NCBI GenBank assembly: GCA_903857865.1
Contig: CAIOGO010000009.1
Span: 1-64,000 of the forward strand
DNA: 64,000 bases
Reading direction: 5' to 3'
From: an uncultured bacterium
GTDB taxonomy: Bacteria; Bipolaricaulota; Bipolaricaulia; UBA7950; UBA9294
A model generated the notes under the pieces. That model worked only from the letters and a program-made list of their open reading frames with translations. It was not told the DNA's origin and did no database searches. Of this stretch, positions 59,155-64,000 are shown piece by piece; position 1 is the first letter of the stretch; every line of letters begins with the position of its first letter. The position numbers and the translations under genes were made by a program.

Positions 59155-61136
59155 GCGATCCTTTGCGTGGCGTTCGACGATTCCGCCTGCGACGCAGCAG
59201 GTGCGCCGTCACTCCGCAGGAAGAGAACCGCGAGCGGAGGCAGGGTGAGCGCTACGGAGAATGGCCGTCCGTGGAAGGGCACGGCGCTCGCGCTCACGCC
59301 TCCGAGGTTGCCCGTCCCGCTGCCGCCGTAGTCGGCGGCGTCGCTGTTGAGGAGCTCGCGCCAGAAGCCGCCGCGCGGCACGCCGACGCGGTACGCGGTA
59401 CGCGGAACCGGAGTGAAGTTCGCCACCACGACGACCTCGCCGCCCTCTCGGGTTCCCTTGCGCAGAAGGCTGACGACGCCGGCGTCCGCGTCGCTGCAGT
59501 CGATCCACTCGAATCCCGCCGGGTCGAAGTCGCGCACATGGAGCGCGTCCTCCGTTCGAACCAGGCGGTTGAGATCCGCTACCCACCGTTGGAGCTTGCG
59601 ATGTGACTCTCCCTCCAGCGCGCGCCAATCTACGCCACGCTCATGGTCCCACTCGCCCCACTGCCCGATCTCGCCGCCCATGAACAGGAGTTTCTTCCCG
59701 GGCTGGGCATACATGGTTCCGTAGAGCAAACGGAGGTTGGCGAACTTCTGCCACTCGTCGCCAGACATTCGCCCGAGGAGGGATCCCTTTCCGTGCACGA
59801 CCTCGTCGTGGGACAGCGATAGGACGAAGTTCTCGTGGAACGCGTAGAGAAGACGGAACGTGAGCAGGTTCTGGTGGTACCTGCGATGGACGGGATCCTT
59901 CGACATGTAGAGGAGCATGTCGTGCATCCAGCCCATGTCCCACTTCATGCCGAAGCCGAGTCCTCCTGCGTACGTCGGGCGCGACACCATCGGCCACGCG
60001 GTCGATTCTTCGGCGATCGTCTGCACGTCAGGGAAGTTGGTGTAGACGGCCTGGTTGAGGCGGCGGAGGAAGTCGATGGCCTCGAGATTCTCGCGCCCGC
60101 CGTAGCGGTTCGGAATCCACTCCCCCTCGCGGCGCGAGTAGTCGAGGTACAGCATCGACGCCACGGCGTCGACGCGCAGGCCGTCGGCATGGTACTTGTC
60201 GAGCCAGAAGAGCGCGCTACTCGTCAGAAACGACGGAACCTCCGACCGTCCGTAGTTGAAGATGAGGCTGTCCCAATCGGGGTGCAGTCCTTGCCGCGGG
60301 TCTGCGTGCTCGTACAGACACGTTCCGTCGAACTGAGCGAGCGCGTGCGCGTCCCGCGGGAAGTGGGACGGGACCCAGTCGAGGATCACGCCAATCCCCC
60401 GCTGGTGCAGGGTGTCGACGAGAGCCATGAAGTCCTGCGGCGTCCCGTAGCGACTCGTCGGCGCGAAGTAGCCCGTCACCTGGTAGCCCCACGACCCGTA
60501 GAACGGGTGTTCCATCACCGGCAGGAACTCGACGTGTGTGAACCCGAGCTTCTCGACGTAGTCCGCGAGGCGAGGCGCGAGGTCTCGATAGGAGAGACCC
60601 CGCGATGGATCGGCGGGATCGCGCGCCCAGGAGCCGAGGTGGACCTCGTAGATCGTCGTCGGCGCCCCGAGGGCGTTTCGCGCGCGCCGCGACGCCATCC
60701 ACTCCGCGTCGCTCCAGGTGTAGTCGAGGTTCCAGACGATCGAAGCCGTTGCCGGCGCCGTCTCGGCGAACGTGGCAAACGGGTCGGCCTTGTCGAGCCA
60801 CGTCTTCGCGCCCCGCGGGCGGAGGTGGATCTTGTACTTCGCCCCGGCCGTCACGCCGGGCACGAAACCTTCCCAGACGCCGGAGGAGCCGTGCGGGCTG
60901 AGTCGATGCTTGCCGGGACGCCAGTTGTTGAAGTCGCCGATGACGTGCACCTCTTCGGCGTTCGGCGCCCAGACCGCGAACAGCGCCCCGGCCACACCGT
61001 CCTCTGTCGCCAGGTGGGCTCCCATCTTCTCGTACAGCCGGTAGTGCGTCCCCTCGCCGAAGAGGTAGACGTCGTCGTCGGTCAGGCGATAGGGCGACGG
61101 CGCCTGCGGTTCCTGCGTTCGCTTCACCTTGTGCAT
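59151..61136 (-). CDS. glgB: 1,4-alpha-glucan branching enzyme
   Basis: 661 residues from ATG 61136 (GGAGGAAAG upstream). It has the N-terminal CBM48 module ([32 protein letters not shown]), then the GH13 barrel: [15 protein letters not shown], the nucleophile Asp in [15 protein letters not shown] (about 321), Glu in IAEESTAWP (about 375) and [17 protein letters not shown]. It makes alpha-1,6 branches in glycogen. It is operonic with the GH57 gene and divergent from glgC. The region before it carries inverted and direct repeats. Confidence 0.95.
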   Translation of the reverse strand: MHKVKRTQEPQAPSPYRLTDDDVYLFGEGTHYRLYEKMGAHLATEDGVAGALFAVWAPNAEEVHVIGDFNNWRPGKHRLSPHGSSGVWEGFVPGVTAGAKYKIHLRPRGAKTWLDKADPFATFAETAPATASIVWNLDYTWSDAEWMASRRARNALGAPTTIYEVHLGSWARDPADPSRGLSYRDLAPRLADYVEKLGFTHVEFLPVMEHPFYGSWGYQVTGYFAPTSRYGTPQDFMALVDTLHQRGIGVILDWVPSHFPRDAHALAQFDGTCLYEHADPRQGLHPDWDSLIFNYGRSEVPSFLTSSALFWLDKYHADGLRVDAVASMLYLDYSRREGEWIPNRYGGRENLEAIDFLRRLNQAVYTNFPDVQTIAEESTAWPMVSRPTYAGGLGFGMKWDMGWMHDMLLYMSKDPVHRRYHQNLLTFRLLYAFHENFVLSLSHDEVVHGKGSLLGRMSGDEWQKFANLRLLYGTMYAQPGKKLLFMGGEIGQWGEWDHERGVDWRALEGESHRKLQRWVADLNRLVRTEDALHVRDFDPAGFEWIDCSDADAGVVSLLRKGTREGGEVVVVANFTPVPRTAYRVGVPRGGFWRELLNSDAADYGGSGTGNLGGVSASAVPFHGRPFSVALTLPPLAVLFLRSDGAPAASQAESSNATQRIA

Positions 61137-61175
61137 CTTTCCTCCGCGTCCCCCGGGAGTGTATGTCGGTGCGCG

Positions 61176-61218
61176 CCTTGGCACCAAGGAGTCGAGGCGC
61201 GTGGCACGTGCACCAAGG
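61176..61218. repeat. Operator-like repeats in the glgB/glgC divergent region
   Basis: CCTTGGCACCAAGG (61176-61189) is a perfect inverted repeat with a 2-base centre, 40 bases before glgB. GCACCAAGG recurs at 61210-61218 as a direct repeat 29 bases away. A nearby GGCACGTGC palindrome (61204-61212) overlaps it. Spacing of about three helical turns suits a dimeric regulator that could act on both divergent genes. Confidence 0.4.
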
Positions 61219-61228
61219 CTGCATGCAA

Positions 61229-61257
61229 TTGACCTTGCGCTGGGAATCCGCTATGCA
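61229..61257 (+). promoter_or_regulatory. Possible promoter for glgC
   Basis: TTGACC (61229-61234) is followed after 17 bases by TATGCA (61252-61257). The -35 is good and the -10 is weak. It directs towards glgC, 136 bases downstream, with the inverted repeats in the leader. Confidence 0.25.
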
Positions 61258-61284
61258 TGGGCGGCGGACGCCAGCGTGGGACCA

Positions 61285-61341
61285 GGCGTCCGACGCCCAT
61301 GGCATCGGACTGCGCTATGGTGTGCGGTAGGAGTCCGATGC
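61285..61341 (+). repeat. Inverted repeats in the glgC leader
   Basis: GGCGTC-C-GACGCC (61285-61297) is a 6+1+6 palindrome. GCATCGGACT (61302-61311) is a perfect 10-base inverted partner of AGTCCGATGC (61332-61341) with a 20-base loop. No T-run follows. Both lie in the 5' leader of glgC and could be operator sites or an RNA structure. Confidence 0.4.
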
Positions 61342-61392
61342 GAGGCGTTGTCCTGTGCCGACGCGGAGCGCCAAGGGCGAAAGGGGCGGGCC

Positions 61393-62622
61393 ATGCGCGA
61401 CATCCTGACATTCATCCTCGCCGGAGGGCGCGGCGAGCGCCTGCATCCACTCACGCGGGATCGCGCGAAGCCGGCCGTCCCGTTCGGCGGCCACTACCGC
61501 ATCATCGACTTCGCCCTGAGTTCGTGCGTGCACTCCGACTTGCGCCGTATCTTCATCCTCACGCAGTACAAGTCGCTGTCGCTCGAGGAGCACATTCGCG
61601 ACGGCTGGACGGTGCTCAGCCCCGCGCTCGACGAGTTCCTGCAGACGATCCCGCCGCAGCAGCGGACGCGGACGGATTGGTACCTCGGCACCGCCGACGC
61701 GATCCACCAGAACTGGTACTGCGTCGATCGGTTCGCCATGGAGCACGGGAGCCCCTCGGCGATCCTCATCCTCGCCGGCGACCACGTCTACAAGATGGAC
61801 TACCGCGCGATGATGGACTTCCACCGCGAGAAGGACGCGGATGTGACGGTCGCCGTCCTGCGCCTGCACCACGACGAGGTGCGGGCGAAGCTCGGCGCGC
61901 TCGTCGTCGACGAGGACTCCCGAGCCGTCGCGTTCGAGGAGAAGCCGTTGCGTCCGACGGGCATGCCCGGCTCGCCGGACCACTGTCTTGCGTCCCTCGG
62001 CATCTACGCGTTCCGCCCGGAGGTCCTGCGCGACGAACTGGACAGGGACGCGGGCGACGACGCGTCGAATCACGACTTCGGCCGCAACCTCCTGCCGGCG
62101 ATGATCGGCCGCCGCCGTGTGTACGCGTTCCCGTTCGAGCTTGGGAACCGCAACACGGGCGTGTACTGGCGTGACGTCGGCACGATCGACTCGTACTGGG
62201 AGGCGCACATGGACCTCGTCGGCGTCGTGCCGCGCTTCGACCTCCACGATCGCTCGTGGCCGATCCACACGGTGAACCGCCCGCGCCCCCCAGCGAAAAT
62301 CGTGCGCGGCGAGGGCGACGTCCCGGGAGCCGCGTTCGATTCGCTCGTCTCCTCAGGTGCCATCATCTCCGGTGGCACCGTCGTCCGCTCGGTCCTCTCG
62401 CCCGGCGTCGTCGTGCAGTCGGGCGCGCACGTCGAAGAGTCCGTGCTTCTCGACCGCGTCACCATCGGGCGCGGAGCGCGGATTCGCCGCACCATCATCG
62501 ACAAGCGCGTCTCCGTGCCGCCCGGCGCGACTATTGGCTACGACCGTGCCGCCGACGAGAAGGCGTACACCGTCACCGAAAGCGGCATCACTGTTGTGCC
62601 CAAGGACCCGTTTGTCCAGTGA
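61393..62622 (+). CDS. glgC: Glucose-1-phosphate adenylyltransferase
   Basis: 409 residues from ATG 61393 (AAGGGGCGGG upstream). The nucleotidyltransferase start is present: ILAGGRGERLHPLTRDRAKP, then VPFGGHYRIIDFALSS. Further family segments are GTADAIHQN, ILAGDHVYKMDY, SLGIYAFRPEV and YWRDVGTIDSYWEAHMDL. A C-terminal left-handed beta-helix of hexapeptide-like repeats follows (about 300-400). The enzyme makes ADP-glucose, the donor for glycogen synthase, and is the usual allosterically controlled step. It is divergent from glgB, with which it works. Confidence 0.95.
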   Translation: MRDILTFILAGGRGERLHPLTRDRAKPAVPFGGHYRIIDFALSSCVHSDLRRIFILTQYKSLSLEEHIRDGWTVLSPALDEFLQTIPPQQRTRTDWYLGTADAIHQNWYCVDRFAMEHGSPSAILILAGDHVYKMDYRAMMDFHREKDADVTVAVLRLHHDEVRAKLGALVVDEDSRAVAFEEKPLRPTGMPGSPDHCLASLGIYAFRPEVLRDELDRDAGDDASNHDFGRNLLPAMIGRRRVYAFPFELGNRNTGVYWRDVGTIDSYWEAHMDLVGVVPRFDLHDRSWPIHTVNRPRPPAKIVRGEGDVPGAAFDSLVSSGAIISGGTVVRSVLSPGVVVQSGAHVEESVLLDRVTIGRGARIRRTIIDKRVSVPPGATIGYDRAADEKAYTVTESGITVVPKDPFVQ

Positions 62623-62649
62623 CGCCCGCCCCGCGATGAAGAAGGCCGG

Positions 62650-64000
62650 GTGAAGAACGAGCTCGTTGCGCGGATCTTGTACGAGATCGCCGACCTCCTC
62701 GACCTCGACGGTGTGGCGTTCAAACCGCGCGCCTACCGCCGCGCGGCCGAGGTCGTCGAGTCACTCGGCGAGCCGATTGAGGATCTGGTCGCGTCAGGCC
62801 GGCACGCCGAATTGCCCGGAGTCGGCGAAGCGATCGCGAAGAAGATCGCCGAGATCGTCGAGACCGGCCACCTCGCCTATCACGACGAGCTACGAGCCAA
62901 GCTGCCGATCGACCTATACGCGCTCACCCGCGTCGAGGGTGTCGGGCCGAAGACGGCCAAGCTCCTCTACGAGACGTTGGGAGTCAGATCGCTGGCCGAT
63001 CTCGAGATCGCAGCGCGCGAGGGCAAGGTGCGGACTGTGAAGGGCCTCGGTGAGAAGACCGAAGAGAAGATCCTCCGCGGCCTGGCCGAGACGCGCGGCG
63101 TTGAGGGGCGCATGCTGCTCGGCCTCGCGTTGCCGCTCGCCGAGAGCCTGATCGCGAAGCTGCATGAGACCGGCCTCTTCGAGCGGCTCGAATACGCCGG
63201 GTCGCTGCGCCGCGGCCGCGAGACGATCGGCGACCTCGACCTGCTCGCCGTCAGCGCCGACCCCGCGCGAGCCGCCGATGCGTTCGTTGGCCTGTCTGAC
63301 GTGGCCGAGGTTCTCGCACACGGCGAGGCGAAATCGTCGGTGCGTCTGGGCAATGGAATGCAGGTGGACCTGCGCATTGTGCCCGCCGAGTCGTTCGGCG
63401 CGGCGCTCCAGTACTTCACGGGGTCCAAAGCCCACAACATCGCTCTGCGGAAGGTGGCGGTCGCCAAGGGTTGGAAGCTGAACGAGTATGGACTCTATGA
63501 CGATGAGGATCACCCAATCGCAGGTGCCGATGAAGACGGCGTCTACCGAGCGCTCGGCCTCGAGCCGATTCCGCCCGAGCTGCGCGAGGACGCCGGCGAG
63601 CTGGAACGCGCTGCCTCTGGCAAGATCCCCCATGTTGTCGAGCTCGGCGACCTCCACGCCGACCTGCACGTCCACACCGATGCGTCGGATGGCACAGCGT
63701 CGCTCGAAGAGATGGTCGCCGCCGCGCGGGCGCGCGGCCTCGAGTACATCGCCGTCACCGACCACGCCCGCTTCGCAGAAGTCATCGGCGGCCTCACGCC
63801 CGACGGCCTACGGGCGCAGATCGACGAGATCGCCAGGTTCAACGAGACTCTCAGCGGCTTCCGCGTCCTCACCGGGATCGAAGTCAACATCCAGCCCGAC
63901 GGCTCGCTCGACATGCCCGACGACCTTCTCGCGCGCCTCGACTGGGTCGTCGCCTCCGTTCACTCTCACTTCCGCCAGACGAAAGACGAGATGACGGCGA
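62650..64000 (+). CDS. polX: DNA polymerase X family protein with PHP domain, 3' end outside window
   Basis: The frame runs open from GTG 62650 to the last base (about 450 residues visible); no stop occurs, so the gene is truncated by the window. The helix-hairpin-helix N-terminus is clear (LPGVGEAIAKKIAEIVETG; RVEGVGPKTAKLLYE; VKGLGEKTEEKIL). The polymerase site GSLRRGRETIGDLDLL holds two of the three catalytic Asp residues and QVDLRIV the third. The PHP domain starts near residue 330: HADLHVHTDASDG, VTDHA, TGIEVN and VASVHSH. Bacterial PolX fills gaps in repair and its PHP domain has 3'-5' exonuclease activity. Confidence 0.92.
   Translation, partial: MKNELVARILYEIADLLDLDGVAFKPRAYRRAAEVVESLGEPIEDLVASGRHAELPGVGEAIAKKIAEIVETGHLAYHDELRAKLPIDLYALTRVEGVGPKTAKLLYETLGVRSLADLEIAAREGKVRTVKGLGEKTEEKILRGLAETRGVEGRMLLGLALPLAESLIAKLHETGLFERLEYAGSLRRGRETIGDLDLLAVSADPARAADAFVGLSDVAEVLAHGEAKSSVRLGNGMQVDLRIVPAESFGAALQYFTGSKAHNIALRKVAVAKGWKLNEYGLYDDEDHPIAGADEDGVYRALGLEPIPPELREDAGELERAASGKIPHVVELGDLHADLHVHTDASDGTASLEEMVAAARARGLEYIAVTDHARFAEVIGGLTPDGLRAQIDEIARFNETLSGFRVLTGIEVNIQPDGSLDMPDDLLARLDWVVASVHSHFRQTKDEMTA

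Noticed and set aside
54840..59331. Long plus-strand frames opposite the oxidoreductase and GH57 genes
   Set aside because: The minus strand holds complete catalytic motifs for both enzymes; the plus translations have no recognisable domain.
1..64000. tRNA, rRNA or CRISPR elements
   Set aside because: Reading the intergenic stretches I found no cloverleaf with a CCA end, no rRNA-like conserved stretch and no regularly spaced repeats. A tRNAscan and CRISPR finder run would settle it.

Overview
The window is a G+C-rich bacterial chromosome segment with strong G/C preference at third codon positions and frequent GTG/TTG starts. Genes are tightly packed, with many 4-8 bp start/stop overlaps, on both strands. 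I saw no rRNA, tRNA, CRISPR array or intact mobile element. Aldehyde ferredoxin oxidoreductase, a membrane polyferredoxin, peptide-type ABC transporters, a GH57/GlgB/GlgC glycogen cluster and large secreted PKD/alpha-2-macroglobulin proteins suggest an uncultured anaerobe with an outer membrane. A deep branch such as Bipolaricaulota/Acetothermia would fit, but that is a guess: no marker in the window fixes the phylum.

Left part (1-25 kb). The 3' end of a peptide-transporter ATPase, a tail-anchored TPR protein and an LD-carboxypeptidase are followed by the remnant of a tyrosine recombinase. A six-gene operon (2400-12354) follows: two unrecognised membrane proteins, one Ser/Gly/Glu-rich protein, a MoxR ATPase, a DUF58 protein and two membrane-anchored von Willebrand A proteins. 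After a lipoprotein gene come two back-to-back peptide/oligosaccharide-type ABC transporters. The minus-strand one has a binding protein and two permeases but no ATPase. The plus-strand one starts with a small unknown secreted protein from a good promoter, then an 852-residue binding protein, two permeases (one with a large extracytoplasmic insertion) and two ATPases. In both, a strong hairpin separates the binding-protein gene from the permease genes.

Middle (25-51 kb). Housekeeping genes (gyrA, tyrS, a TrmH-type methyltransferase, gltX, uppP, rsmD, surE, comEA) alternate with surface and redox genes. These are a 1267-residue protein with a putative barrel and PKD domains, a 2019-residue thioester alpha-2-macroglobulin with four N-terminal Ig-like domains, a TlpA-like/thioredoxin/polyferredoxin operon, a C39-like peptidase coupled to a HAD phosphatase, and a bacterial queuosine-salvage hydrolase (DUF2419/QNG1 family). 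The most striking element is at 40061-40291: two tandem cyclic-di-GMP (GEMM-I) aptamers followed by a 9-bp helix that takes in part of the Shine-Dalgarno sequence of a small secreted beta-rich protein. That gene is divergent from the alpha-2-macroglobulin gene.

Right part (51-64 kb). On the minus strand, read in transcription order from 61136 down to 52065, are glgB and a DUF3536-type GH57 glycosidase, then a tungsten-type aldehyde oxidoreductase with two beta-grasp (MoaD/ThiS-like) proteins, then an ECF sigma factor, its zinc-finger anti-sigma factor and a coiled-coil protein. glgC diverges from glgB across a repeat-rich regulatory region and is followed by a polX gene that runs off the window end.
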